Part shown: positions 25,123 through 33,855 of the stretch, in pieces
Layout of the letters: each line of letters starts with the position of its first letter
Position numbering within the stretch: the stretch's first letter is position 1
Assembly: GCF_002217355.1 (NCBI RefSeq)
Contig: NZ_MUHA01000006.1
Span: 62,001 to 126,000, forward strand
Direction: 5' to 3'
From: Flavobacterium oncorhynchi
GTDB taxonomy: Bacteria; Bacteroidota; Bacteroidia; Flavobacteriales; Flavobacteriaceae
Length of the DNA: 64,000 bases
Translations under genes and position numbers: made by a program
The notes under the pieces: generated by a model
The model's input: the letters and a program-made list of their open reading frames with translations, nothing else
Told to the model about the DNA's origin: nothing
The model's database searches: none

Positions 25123-26043
25123 ATGCTAAAAAAATCGTCTTGTTTTTTGTCTGCAAAGTGTTTGTTTGCATTATTATTTTTCTTTGGGGTATTATATTCC
25201 TATAGTCAAGATTTAGAACCAAGAGTTTACGCTAATGTTGCTAAAGATTTGAATGTTGCAGCAATTGGTTATGTTTTTATGAATGGTAATGTGCTCACAG
25301 ATCCTTCGCTGCCAATTACAGATTTTACGCTTCACAGCCACAATTTAGCAGTAAATTATATTCGAACTTTTGCAGTTTCTGATAAATTGGCTCGTGTGCA
25401 AGTTGTGTTACCTTATACATTCATGGATGGTTCGCAAACACGCACAAATGGTGATGTTTTAACAGGATCACGAACTGGATTTGCAGATATGAAAGTTCGG
25501 TTAGGAATTAATTTACTCGGTTCGCCTGCACTCGATAAGACAGAATTTAGAAATTTTGAGCAAAAAACGATTTTAGGGGTAAGTTTAGTAACTTCAATAC
25601 CAACGGGCAGATATTATAATGATAAACAAGTTAATATAGGAACAAACCGTTGGGGATTTAAACCTGAAATAGGAGTTTCAAAACGTTTTGCACATGTATA
25701 TGCTGAAGCCTATGGCGGTGTTTGGTTTTATACTAATAATAATGATTTTCTTGGAAAAAAATTAGAGCAAAAGCCAACTTACAGTTTACAGGCACATGCC
25801 AGTTATTATTTTCAGAATAAAATGTGGGTGGGATTTAATACAAACTGGTTTTTTGGCGGGAAAACAATTACAGATGGTGTTTCTGATGACAGCCAAATTG
25901 ATAATTGGCGGGTAGGAGCAACATTTTCAACTCCTGTAGCAAAAGGGCAGTCTATAAAATTTCAGTATCATGTTGGAGCATATACTAATAACGGACTTAA
26001 TTATTATGCTTTATCAGCGGCTTATCAATATTCATTTTTTTAG
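25123..26043 (+). CDS. outer-membrane transporter-like beta-barrel (MetA-pathway type)
   Basis: The 306 residues have a signal peptide (LFALLFFFGVLYSYSQ) and alternating aromatic/polar beta strands ending in the barrel signal YALSAAYQYSFF with terminal Phe. Motifs such as VQVVLPYTFMDGSQTR, GFADMKVRLGINLLGSP and LVTSIPTGRYYNDKQVNIGTNRWGFKPEIGVSK are typical of the 'transporter'/phenol-degradation MetA family of small barrels. The transported solute is unknown. Probably co-transcribed with the DUF4251 gene 37 nt upstream. Confidence 0.78.
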   Translation: MLKKSSCFLSAKCLFALLFFFGVLYSYSQDLEPRVYANVAKDLNVAAIGYVFMNGNVLTDPSLPITDFTLHSHNLAVNYIRTFAVSDKLARVQVVLPYTFMDGSQTRTNGDVLTGSRTGFADMKVRLGINLLGSPALDKTEFRNFEQKTILGVSLVTSIPTGRYYNDKQVNIGTNRWGFKPEIGVSKRFAHVYAEAYGGVWFYTNNNDFLGKKLEQKPTYSLQAHASYYFQNKMWVGFNTNWFFGGKTITDGVSDDSQIDNWRVGATFSTPVAKGQSIKFQYHVGAYTNNGLNYYALSAAYQYSFF

Positions 26044-26082
26044 ACAGAAAAAAAAATGTACGATTAATGTGTTAAAAATCAG

Positions 26083-26090
26083 TATATTTG
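26083..26090 (+). promoter_or_regulatory. candidate -7 box
   Basis: TATATTTG, a perfect TANNTTTG, 41 nt before the ATG at 26132. No clear -33 partner. Confidence 0.4.
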
Positions 26091-26131
26091 AGTATGCATA
26101 ATCCACTAAGAACAAATTTAAAATCAAAATT

Positions 26132-26617
26132 ATGAAAAAATTAAGTCTTATTTTTATTTTGGCTGCGGCCACGTTTTCTTCTTATGCTCAATCTTCTTTC
26201 AAAGAAGACTTAGATGTTGTACAAAGTGTTTATGGAAAATCGAAAAGTGATCTTGTAAAAGAATACATGAATTTATCTGATACTCAATCTGCAGCATTTA
26301 CAAAAGTTTATGACAGCTATGAAGCGCAGCGTAAAGCTCTTGGTCAAACAAAATTTCAATTGCTTAATGATTATGCGGCCAATTACGCAACATTAACAGA
26401 TGAAAAAGCAGATCAATTGGCAAAAGCAGCTTTGAAAAATGAAATTGATTACGAAAAGTTATTTTCAAAAACGTATGGTCAGGCAAAAAAAGCTGTTGGA
26501 TCTATAAATGCGGCAAAATTTATACAGTTAGAAGTTTATCTTCAAACAACAATTCGTAACGAAATACAAAATTCAATTCCGTTTATTGGAGAATTAGACA
26601 AAGCAAAATTGAATTAA
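26132..26617 (+). CDS. small exported helical protein, unknown
   Basis: The 161 residues have a signal peptide (MKKLSLIFILAAATFSSYAQ) and a helical mature part with MNLSDTQSAAFTKVYDSYEAQRKALG, similar in style to Spy/CpxP-like periplasmic proteins such as the one at 9567-10025 (both have an L(T/S)xTx(A/S) helix followed by a Y-D-xYE/D stretch). No function is recognised. It has its own -7 box and a strong terminator. Confidence 0.68.
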   Translation: MKKLSLIFILAAATFSSYAQSSFKEDLDVVQSVYGKSKSDLVKEYMNLSDTQSAAFTKVYDSYEAQRKALGQTKFQLLNDYAANYATLTDEKADQLAKAALKNEIDYEKLFSKTYGQAKKAVGSINAAKFIQLEVYLQTTIRNEIQNSIPFIGELDKAKLN

Positions 26618-26634
26618 GAGATTTATATTCACAT

Positions 26635-26669
26635 AAAAAAGGCAGTTATTGTAATAACTGCCTTTTTTT
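26635..26669. terminator. bidirectional terminator
   Basis: AAAAAAGGCAGTTATT / AATAACTGCCTTTTTTT with a 2-nt loop, between convergent genes. Confidence 0.85.
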
Positions 26670-26673
26670 ATGC

Positions 26674-29187
26674 TCAATTTTCGTTTTCGTCTTTCTTTTT
26701 ATTTTGATCCTGTTTAATATAAATATCTTGCTGTGGAAAAGGAATCTCGATATTATTTGCTCTAAAAACTTTATCAATTTCAATAATTAAATCACTTTTT
26801 ACATCACTTGCAAAATTTATATTTCCAACCCAATATTTAATAACAATGTCAATAGAACTGCTGTTGAAAGTAGTTATCCAAATAATTGGTTCTGGATATT
26901 GAAGTACTAAAGTGTGGTTTCTTAATATTTCATTCAACAAGGATTTTACATTTTCCAAATTAGTTCCGTAAGCCACTCCAATAGAAATGTCTGTTCGTTT
27001 TTTATTGTTTGAAAGTGTCCAATTCGTTAAATGCTGGCTCAACAAATCTCCATTTGGTATTATAACATCGGCGCCGTCAAAAGTTCCCACAACACTGCTT
27101 CGTATACCGATAGATTTCATTTTTACCATTTGACCGCCTATTTCGATTGTATCATTTATATTAACAGGTTTTTCAAAAGCAATTATTAAACCGCTGACAA
27201 TATTATTTACTAATGTTTGAAGTCCAAATCCGATACCAACACCTAAAGCACTAATAATAATCGTTAAACGGTCAACAGGAATACCAGATGATATAAAAGC
27301 AAGACTTATTCCGATACTAAATATGGCAATTTGTATGAAAAGCATCCAGCTGCCAAATTTATTTTTTTTAACGCCTGAAGATGAATTAATAGAGGTACTG
27401 GTTAAAAATGCAACAATTTTAGCAATGACTACAGAAGCAATAATGATAAAAAAGAAAACCAAAATACTTTGATATGAATAATTGAAGTCACCAATATTTC
27501 GAGGTTCTGTAAAAAAGCCAATAATTGGATCGAGAATGGCTTGAAAAAGGTATGAATTCTTGCCGATAGACACCAGCCATCCAAGAACAAATAAAGTGTT
27601 AATTTTAGGATCGGTACTGATTTTTTCTAATTCGTTGCTGTTTAATAATTTCTCTTCGTTTGATTCTCTCAAATAATTGGAATAGTTTATAATGTCAGCA
27701 AGTAAACGATATGTTGTGGTGAATAAATAATACATTAAAACCGTTATAATACCGTTTATGGCTAGAAGCTTTCCTAAATTATAGTTTTTACCAATTAGGA
27801 TGAATAATATAGAAGTGATTTCAAAAGTTATTAAAACATATAAACTGTATTTAAAAAAGGGATTTAAAATCTCTTTATTCTTTTTTAGATTATAAATTGT
27901 AAATGCAATTGATGAAAAAGCTATTATTAAAATTAAAATAACCTCTTTTACAGAATGTGTTAGAATATTATTGTCATACAATCCTAGAAGAATAATAATG
28001 ACATAAGCTTTCCATACAAACTTTTCTTTTGGAGTAAAATATTCTTTATTTACTATGGTTAAAGCAATTATCGATACCAGCCAAATGAGCGCTGTAAAGG
28101 CAAAAGGAGGGTAGGTGAAGAAAAAATTGAACAAAGTAAACGAAACTAATACAGCACAAGAAACCGGGTGCCTGAATATTTGTTTGGAAAGTTTTGTGGT
28201 ATTGTAAACGCCCTCTTTTTTATATTTCTTTTTAAGAAACAACAGATAAATGACTAAAACTACTGCAAGCAGAAGCATTAAAACAATCGTTTTAAAATGA
28301 TTTGAGATAAAGAATATTAATATGATCGATTCCTTGGTAAGGGAGTAAAAAAAAGATTCATAAAATGACATTTCATTTGAGTTGGTACTAAAAATGGTTC
28401 CGTCAGAGTCTAATAGATTTTGAAATTCATTTTTTCTAATATTATCGGTTTCGATGATGTCGTTTTGAAGATCATACTTAAAATGTCTCGCAGTTATTTG
28501 CAGCTTGCTGATACTGTCAAGTGCATCTTTAAATCGCTTATTAAGCGAGTTGACATTAGAGTACATTTGAGAATAACGATCATAATATAGAATCTTTCGC
28601 AATGAATCTTTTGGAAGTATAAACAGTGATTTTTGAATCGTTAAAGAGTCAATTTTTCCTTGTATTTTACTTAACTCAATACTGTTGTTTTTGATCTTTG
28701 AAAGCTGAATTTCTAGACGCGTCTGCAATTCATTAAGCATAATCGATGTAACGGTTATGTTTCTAAGCGTTTGAAAATCATTTCGATTTTTGATTATACC
28801 ATCTATAGCTGTTTTTTTTAGTTTAATTGCATAATCTAGTTCTGTGGTGAAAGCTTTGTAATCAATACCCGTTTTTAAAATGACATTGGCATCCTGAATG
28901 TTTTTAGAAATAGCATCAAATAATAAATTATGATTTTTGGTTATTTTATTTTCAATATAAAGCTGCCTGCTTTTCTCTTCATCTAATTTGAGTAAACTTT
29001 CAATTTTAGTGTTTTTAGGAATCTCATTTTTTAGTTTTAGACTATCTTCTAAAATTGAATTTTGAGCATAAGAAGTATAAACTGGACTTGCCGTTAAAAG
29101 TATAATTGCAAGTACTTTTAAAACAGTAAAGTTAATTATGATGTTTTTATAAAAAATAGTATTGCGAATTATAGTCGAAAATATCAT
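26674..29187 (-). CDS. large MscS-type mechanosensitive ion channel (MscK-like layout)
   Basis: The 837 residues comprise an N-terminal signal/anchor (VLAIILLTASPVYTSYA) and a long periplasmic coiled-coil region (to about 285). About ten membrane helices follow, then the MscS core near 640-830: GVGIGFGLQTLVNNIVSGLIIAFEKPVNINDTIEIGG is the pore-lining TM3 and beta domain, then VIIPNGDLLSQHLTNWTLSN. A cytosolic cage ends with IEIPFPQQDIYI. Such channels release solutes under hypo-osmotic shock. The periplasmic coiled coil and extra helices are those of the MscK/DUF3772-like group. ATG at 29187. Confidence 0.85.
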   Translation of the reverse strand: MIFSTIIRNTIFYKNIIINFTVLKVLAIILLTASPVYTSYAQNSILEDSLKLKNEIPKNTKIESLLKLDEEKSRQLYIENKITKNHNLLFDAISKNIQDANVILKTGIDYKAFTTELDYAIKLKKTAIDGIIKNRNDFQTLRNITVTSIMLNELQTRLEIQLSKIKNNSIELSKIQGKIDSLTIQKSLFILPKDSLRKILYYDRYSQMYSNVNSLNKRFKDALDSISKLQITARHFKYDLQNDIIETDNIRKNEFQNLLDSDGTIFSTNSNEMSFYESFFYSLTKESIILIFFISNHFKTIVLMLLLAVVLVIYLLFLKKKYKKEGVYNTTKLSKQIFRHPVSCAVLVSFTLFNFFFTYPPFAFTALIWLVSIIALTIVNKEYFTPKEKFVWKAYVIIILLGLYDNNILTHSVKEVILILIIAFSSIAFTIYNLKKNKEILNPFFKYSLYVLITFEITSILFILIGKNYNLGKLLAINGIITVLMYYLFTTTYRLLADIINYSNYLRESNEEKLLNSNELEKISTDPKINTLFVLGWLVSIGKNSYLFQAILDPIIGFFTEPRNIGDFNYSYQSILVFFFIIIASVVIAKIVAFLTSTSINSSSGVKKNKFGSWMLFIQIAIFSIGISLAFISSGIPVDRLTIIISALGVGIGFGLQTLVNNIVSGLIIAFEKPVNINDTIEIGGQMVKMKSIGIRSSVVGTFDGADVIIPNGDLLSQHLTNWTLSNNKKRTDISIGVAYGTNLENVKSLLNEILRNHTLVLQYPEPIIWITTFNSSSIDIVIKYWVGNINFASDVKSDLIIEIDKVFRANNIEIPFPQQDIYIKQDQNKKKDENEN

Positions 29188-29233
29188 AATACTTTGCTTT
29201 TGGGAGTTACCCCAAAAATACTACAAAAAAAAA

Positions 29234-29260
29234 CAACCTAAAAAAAGTTTTTTTAGGTTG
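29234..29260 (-). terminator. terminator of the chitinase gene
   Basis: CAACCTAAAAAAA / TTTTTTTAGGTTG, 1-nt spacer, 16 nt after the stop. Confidence 0.7.
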
Positions 29261-29275
29261 CTTAGTATTCTGATT

Positions 29276-30367
29276 TTATTTGTTTCTAGTTTCGTATATG
29301 GTATTTACCATTCCATTGCGAGGAGCATCTAGAGGAAGTTCCCAGAACATGATACCGCCAAGTTTCTTAGCTTTTGCATATTCTGTTTTGGCTTTTATTG
29401 AAGTTAAATCGTCACCAGTTGCAAATGTTTTTTCTTTTTCATTGTACCAGTAAGGCGCTTTAGCTTTATCATCCCAAAAATATTTCCATCCGTTAGCTTC
29501 CGTATAATAAGTAGAGAAGTTTTTAAAATCAACCCCTTGAATATGTTCTCCAGCTTGATAAAGACCATTGTTTATATTAGCGACGTTTTTCCATGTTCTA
29601 GTGTAAAAAGCACCTCCAATAACTAATTTTTCTGCAGGAATTCCAAGTTTTAGCAAGTAAGTAACAGCTCTGTCTGTTGATTCTTCTTTTGGATTTGTAC
29701 TGTATAACGGAGTATGATGTCCAGTTACTTTAGAATAACCGTTTACTAAATCATAACTCATAATATTAATGCGATTTACATATGGTGCAACTGCTTTCCA
29801 GTCTATAGATTCATCCAGACATTTTTGAAAACCACCTGCAGCAAAACTTAATTCATATTTTTTACCCAATGTTGAGCGTAAGATTTTAAGAAGTGCCGTA
29901 AAATTTGGCTTGTCAGCTGCCTGATATAAATGACCAGGAAGACCTTCGATAGATGGATATTCCCAATCTAAATCTAAACCATCAACTTTAAAATAATCAC
30001 TAACTTCTTTTACAGATTTGGCAAAAGTTAATCTTCCCTCAGCAGTAGAAAATGCAGCAGAGCAAGGTTCGCAGCCACCCCAGCCGCCAAGTGAAAGTAT
30101 GATTTTTAATTGTGGATTTTTAGCTTTTAAGGAAACTAAATGTTTAATTGTAATTGAGTCTTTAGGAGAGTCAACACCTAATTTTCCATCTCTTAAATGG
30201 CAAAAACTAAAGATAATTTGATCCAGCTTATTTACTTCGTATTCGTTTATTAGTTTATCATCGCCTGTGTAATAAGCTATGATATCCATTTTTTTGTTTT
30301 TTTGTGCAAAAAGATTTGTTGATAAACAGCACAGCAAAAGCATGGCAATCAGGTTAATTTGTTTCAT
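29276..30367 (-). CDS. glycoside hydrolase family 18 protein (chitinase type)
   Basis: About 363 residues. The catalytic motif is complete: DGLDLDWEYP (DxxDxDxE, Glu136 as acid/base). SLGGWGGCEPCSAAFS (SxGG) forms the earlier barrel strand, and INIMSYDLVNGY and LGGIMFWELPLDAP complete the active-site barrel. Signal peptide MKQINLIAMLLLCCLSTNLFAQ starts at ATG 30367; the frame opens further to a TTG at 30415, but that would bury the signal. It cleaves beta-1,4-GlcNAc polymers such as chitin. No carbohydrate-binding or T9SS sorting domain is attached. Confidence 0.92.
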   Translation of the reverse strand: MKQINLIAMLLLCCLSTNLFAQKNKKMDIIAYYTGDDKLINEYEVNKLDQIIFSFCHLRDGKLGVDSPKDSITIKHLVSLKAKNPQLKIILSLGGWGGCEPCSAAFSTAEGRLTFAKSVKEVSDYFKVDGLDLDWEYPSIEGLPGHLYQAADKPNFTALLKILRSTLGKKYELSFAAGGFQKCLDESIDWKAVAPYVNRINIMSYDLVNGYSKVTGHHTPLYSTNPKEESTDRAVTYLLKLGIPAEKLVIGGAFYTRTWKNVANINNGLYQAGEHIQGVDFKNFSTYYTEANGWKYFWDDKAKAPYWYNEKEKTFATGDDLTSIKAKTEYAKAKKLGGIMFWELPLDAPRNGMVNTIYETRNK

Positions 30368-30535
30368 TTTATGTTTTTTTAGCGTTTTTAGAATGCTAAA
30401 TATAAAGGAATACAATTGATATTTAACTATTTCATCGACCTTAAAAAGTTAATTTTAACGAATATTTTGCAAATCGTTGCAAAAATATTGCGCTTAATCA
30501 TTGCACATATTTACGTAAAGAACACAAACAAAAAT

Positions 30536-30567
30536 AAACCCGCACAGTTTCGGAGTTGTGCGGGTTT
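30536..30567 (-). terminator. terminator of the beta-oxidation operon
   Basis: AAACCCGCACA / TGTGCGGGTTT, 10-nt loop, perfect 11 bp, about 33 nt after the acyl-CoA dehydrogenase stop. Confidence 0.85.
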
Positions 30568-30599
30568 AAACAAATTAAAAGCTAAAAACTATTTTTATA

Positions 30600-32405
30600 T
30601 TAGAAGCAGTAAGTATCTTCGGCAACTAATTTTGCGGCAATTTTTTCTCTCAATGCCACTACGTTTGGTAAGTTGGTGTATTTAGTGAAACGTTTAAGTC
30701 CCATTAACATCATACGTTGTTCATCACCTTCAGCGAAAGAAGCAATTCCTTCTTTTCCTCTTAGGTTTACGATATCTACAGCTTTGTATAAGTATAATTT
30801 TGCCATAGCGATTTGCTCTTGTACTTTGTTTTCGCCTTGAGCTTTTGCTAACTTTTCAGTTCTCAAGATTGTACTTTCAGCCATGTAAATTTCGATTAAG
30901 ATATCAGAAGCAGCCATCAATAATTGTTGGTGAGCATCTAATTCTGGACCATATTTTTGAACAGCGCTACCAGCAACCATTAAGAAAACTTTCTTAAGGT
31001 TTGCGATAATTCCTTTTTCTTCAGCAAATAATTCAGAGAAATCTGGAGTATCAAAAGATGGAATTCCCATTAATTCTTCCTGAACTTTCATTGCTGGTCC
31101 AAGTAAATCAACGTGACCTTTCATTGCTTTTTTGATCAACATACCTACAGAAAGCATTCTGTTGATTTCGTTTGTTCCTTCGTAGATACGAGCGATACGA
31201 GCATCTCTCCAAGCACTTTCCATTGGAGTATCTTCAGAGAATCCCATTCCGCCAAAAATCTGAATTCCTTCATCAGAACAAGATTGAACGTCTTCAGAAA
31301 CTGCTACTTTCAAGATAGAACACTCGATAGCATATTCTTCAACACCTTTCAATTCAGCTTCTTGGTGAGAAGTTCCTTCTGCTTCACGAGCAGTAATTCT
31401 ATCTTCGATATCTTTTGCAGCACGATAAGAAGCACTTTCTCCAGCGTAAGCGTTAGTTGCCATTTCAGCTAATTTAGAACGGATGGCGCCAAAAGTAGAA
31501 ATAGAAGTATTGAACTGTATTCTTTCGTTAGCATATTTTACAGCTCCAGAAGTAACTCTTCTTTGAGCATCAAGACATGCAGCAGCCAATTTAATACGAC
31601 CAACGTTCAAAGCGTTCATTGCGATTTTGAAACCGTTTCCTCTTTCAGACAACATGTTTTCAACAGGAACTTTTGTATCGTTGAAGAAAACCTGACGAGT
31701 AGAAGAAGCACGGATTCCTAATTTATGCTCTTCTTCATTCATAGAAATTCCGTTTGAAGGATCGTTTTCTACGATGAAACCTGTAATATTTTTATCATCT
31801 CCAATACGAGCAAAAACGATGAAAACGCTACAGAAACCTGCATTCGAAATCCACATTTTTTGACCTGTAATAGAGTAGTATTTTCCGTCTTCAGATAAAA
31901 CAGCTTTTGTTTTTCCTGAGTTTGCATCAGATCCAGCGCCTGGTTCCGTTAAGCAATAAGCTCCAAACCATTCTCCAGAAGCTAATAACGGAACGTATTT
32001 TTTCTTTTGTTCTTCAGTACCGTAAAGTGTAATTGGCATAGTTCCAATTCCTGTATGTGCACCAAAAGCAGTTGAGAACGAACCTGTTGCTCCAGAAATG
32101 TAGTCACAAACTAACATTGTAGAAACAAATCCCATTCCTAATCCACCGTATTCTTCCGGAACCGCAACTCCAAGAAGTCCTAGTTCACCAGCTTTACGCA
32201 TAGATGATTCTGTATAAGCATAATCTTTTTTCTCAAAACGATCTTTATGCGCCCATAATTCTTTGTCAACGAACTCTTTTACAGAGTCACGCATCATTAA
32301 CTGCTCTTCCGAGAAATCTTCTGGTGTGAAGATATCCTCGCATTTTGTTTCTTTAACTAAAAACTGACCACCACGAGTCACGTTTTTTTCGATTGTATCT
32401 GCCAT
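30600..32405 (-). CDS. acyl-CoA dehydrogenase (long form)
   Basis: The 601-residue flavoprotein carries out the first oxidation of beta-oxidation. Motifs are FGAYCLTEPGAGSDANSGKTKA and MWISNAGF in the central FAD/substrate region, and IFGGMGFSEDTPMESAWRDARIARIYEGTNEINRML, which contains the catalytic-base and FAD-binding segment. A C-terminal extension of about 150 residues (AEEKGIIANLKKVFLMVAGSAVQKYG ...) marks the long ACAD form of Bacteroidetes. It is the last gene of the operon thiolase - this gene, after an inserted R1 repeat. ATG at 32405. Confidence 0.92.
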   Translation of the reverse strand: MADTIEKNVTRGGQFLVKETKCEDIFTPEDFSEEQLMMRDSVKEFVDKELWAHKDRFEKKDYAYTESSMRKAGELGLLGVAVPEEYGGLGMGFVSTMLVCDYISGATGSFSTAFGAHTGIGTMPITLYGTEEQKKKYVPLLASGEWFGAYCLTEPGAGSDANSGKTKAVLSEDGKYYSITGQKMWISNAGFCSVFIVFARIGDDKNITGFIVENDPSNGISMNEEEHKLGIRASSTRQVFFNDTKVPVENMLSERGNGFKIAMNALNVGRIKLAAACLDAQRRVTSGAVKYANERIQFNTSISTFGAIRSKLAEMATNAYAGESASYRAAKDIEDRITAREAEGTSHQEAELKGVEEYAIECSILKVAVSEDVQSCSDEGIQIFGGMGFSEDTPMESAWRDARIARIYEGTNEINRMLSVGMLIKKAMKGHVDLLGPAMKVQEELMGIPSFDTPDFSELFAEEKGIIANLKKVFLMVAGSAVQKYGPELDAHQQLLMAASDILIEIYMAESTILRTEKLAKAQGENKVQEQIAMAKLYLYKAVDIVNLRGKEGIASFAEGDEQRMMLMGLKRFTKYTNLPNVVALREKIAAKLVAEDTYCF

Positions 32406-32454
32406 TGCTAATGTTTTTTGTATGTTTTTTATTTATGTTTTTTGTACACAATCT

Positions 32455-32554
32455 TGTCATTTCGACGAAGGAGAAATCTTCGCAAGTAGCTTTAAAACGA
32501 GATTCTAATCTTTGTCGAGTTTCTCGTGAAGATTTCTCCTTCGTCGAAATGACA
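32455..32554. repeat. R1 palindromic repeat, copy 2 (100 bp), inside the beta-oxidation operon
   Basis: About 27 bp of each end are inverted copies (TGTCATTTCGACGAAGGAG ... CTCCTTCGTCGAAATGACA). It sits in the 178-bp gap between the thiolase and acyl-CoA dehydrogenase genes, so the transcript would carry a long hairpin. Confidence 0.9.
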
Positions 32555-32583
32555 AACTGAATGTATACTTTACTTAATAATAC

Positions 32584-33765
32584 TTATAATACTTCGTAGA
32601 TTCCAGCGCTTCCTTGCCCAGTTCCCACACACATCGAAACGATTCCGTACTTATTACCTCTGCGTTTCATCTCATCGAATAACTGAACAGAAAGTTTAGC
32701 TCCTGTACATCCCAGAGGGTGACCTAAAGCGATTGCTCCACCGTTTACGTTTACAATTTCAGGGTTAATATTTAACTCACGAGTTACTGCTAAAGCTTGT
32801 GAAGCAAAAGCCTCGTTTAGTTCAATTAAATCGATATCATTCAATGTTAATCCTGCTTGTTTTAACGCTTTCGGAATTGCTTTTACCGGACCGATACCCA
32901 TAATTCTTGGCTCAACACCAGAAGAAGCAAAGTTTACCAAACGTGCGATTGGCTCAAGATTTAATTCTTTTACCATTTCTTCGCTCATAATTAAAACAAA
33001 AGCAGCACCGTCACTCATTTGAGAAGAGTTACCCGCAGTTACACTTCCGTCAGCAGCAAAAACTGGTCTTAAACCTGCTAAAGCTTCTTTAGAAGTTCCT
33101 GCTCTTGGTCCTTCGTCTTTATTTACAACGTATGATTTTGTTTCTTTTTTACCATTTTCATTGATGAAAGTCTGCTCAACAGTAATCGGAACGATTTGTT
33201 TGTCAAATTTTCCTTCTGCTTGCGCTTTTAAGGCTTTCATATGAGAGTTGTAAGCAAACTCATCCTGATCTTCTCTAGAGATTTTATATTGATTGGCAAC
33301 CGCTTCAGCAGTTAAACCCATTCCCCAGTAGTAATCCTCGTGACCTGCAGCTGCAACTTTATAATCCGGAGTTGGTTTGTAACCTCCCATCGGAATAAAA
33401 CTCATACTTTCAGCTCCACCGGCAATGATACAATCTGCCATTCCTGATTGGATTTTAGCAGTCGCCATTCCAATAGTTTCTAATCCGGAAGCACAGTAAC
33501 GGTTTACTGTAACACCAGGAACGTCTTCCACTTTTAATCCCATTAGAGAGATTAAACGTCCAACGTTCAAACCTTGTTCAGCTTCCGGCATGGCATTTCC
33601 TACCATAACGTCGTCGATACGTTTTTTATCAAAATCAGGCAGTTCGTCCATCATAAACTGGATCGTTTCTGCAGCTAATTCATCAGGTCTTTTAAATCTA
33701 AAAACACCCTTTGGAGCTTTTCCAACTGCTGTTCTATATGCTTTTACTATATATGCTGTTTTCAT
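32584..33765 (-). CDS. fadA: acetyl-CoA acyltransferase (3-ketoacyl-CoA thiolase)
   Basis: The 393 residues are standard thiolase length. VNRYCASGLETIGMA contains the nucleophilic Cys near residue 90. NEAFASQALAV (with NEAF), GGAIALGHPLGCTGAKL (catalytic His) and MCVGTGQGSAGIYE (second Cys) complete the active site. It cleaves 3-ketoacyl-CoA to acetyl-CoA. It lies between the HAD/ECH fusion and the acyl-CoA dehydrogenase, all on the minus strand, as a complete beta-oxidation set. ATG at 33765. Confidence 0.93.
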   Translation of the reverse strand: MKTAYIVKAYRTAVGKAPKGVFRFKRPDELAAETIQFMMDELPDFDKKRIDDVMVGNAMPEAEQGLNVGRLISLMGLKVEDVPGVTVNRYCASGLETIGMATAKIQSGMADCIIAGGAESMSFIPMGGYKPTPDYKVAAAGHEDYYWGMGLTAEAVANQYKISREDQDEFAYNSHMKALKAQAEGKFDKQIVPITVEQTFINENGKKETKSYVVNKDEGPRAGTSKEALAGLRPVFAADGSVTAGNSSQMSDGAAFVLIMSEEMVKELNLEPIARLVNFASSGVEPRIMGIGPVKAIPKALKQAGLTLNDIDLIELNEAFASQALAVTRELNINPEIVNVNGGAIALGHPLGCTGAKLSVQLFDEMKRRGNKYGIVSMCVGTGQGSAGIYEVL

Positions 33766-33802
33766 TTGTTTTTGTTTTTTTAAGATTTATTAGAAGAAAG
33801 AG

Positions 33803-33839
33803 GCAAGAGGCAAGATATTTCTAAAGTCTTGCTTCTTGT
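33803..33839. repeat. imperfect hairpin between fadB-like and thiolase genes
   Basis: GCAAGAGGCAAGA (33803-33815) is nearly complementary to TCTTGCTTCTTGT (33827-33839), two mismatches. An intra-operon hairpin or fragment of an intergenic repeat; effect unknown. Confidence 0.45.
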
Positions 33840-33855
33840 TTCTTGCATCTTTTAT

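Noticed and set aside
31113..31472. Plus-strand Ser/Phe-rich frame inside the acyl-CoA dehydrogenase gene
   Set aside because: Antisense shadow of a well-conserved gene; composition is that of reverse-complemented coding sequence.
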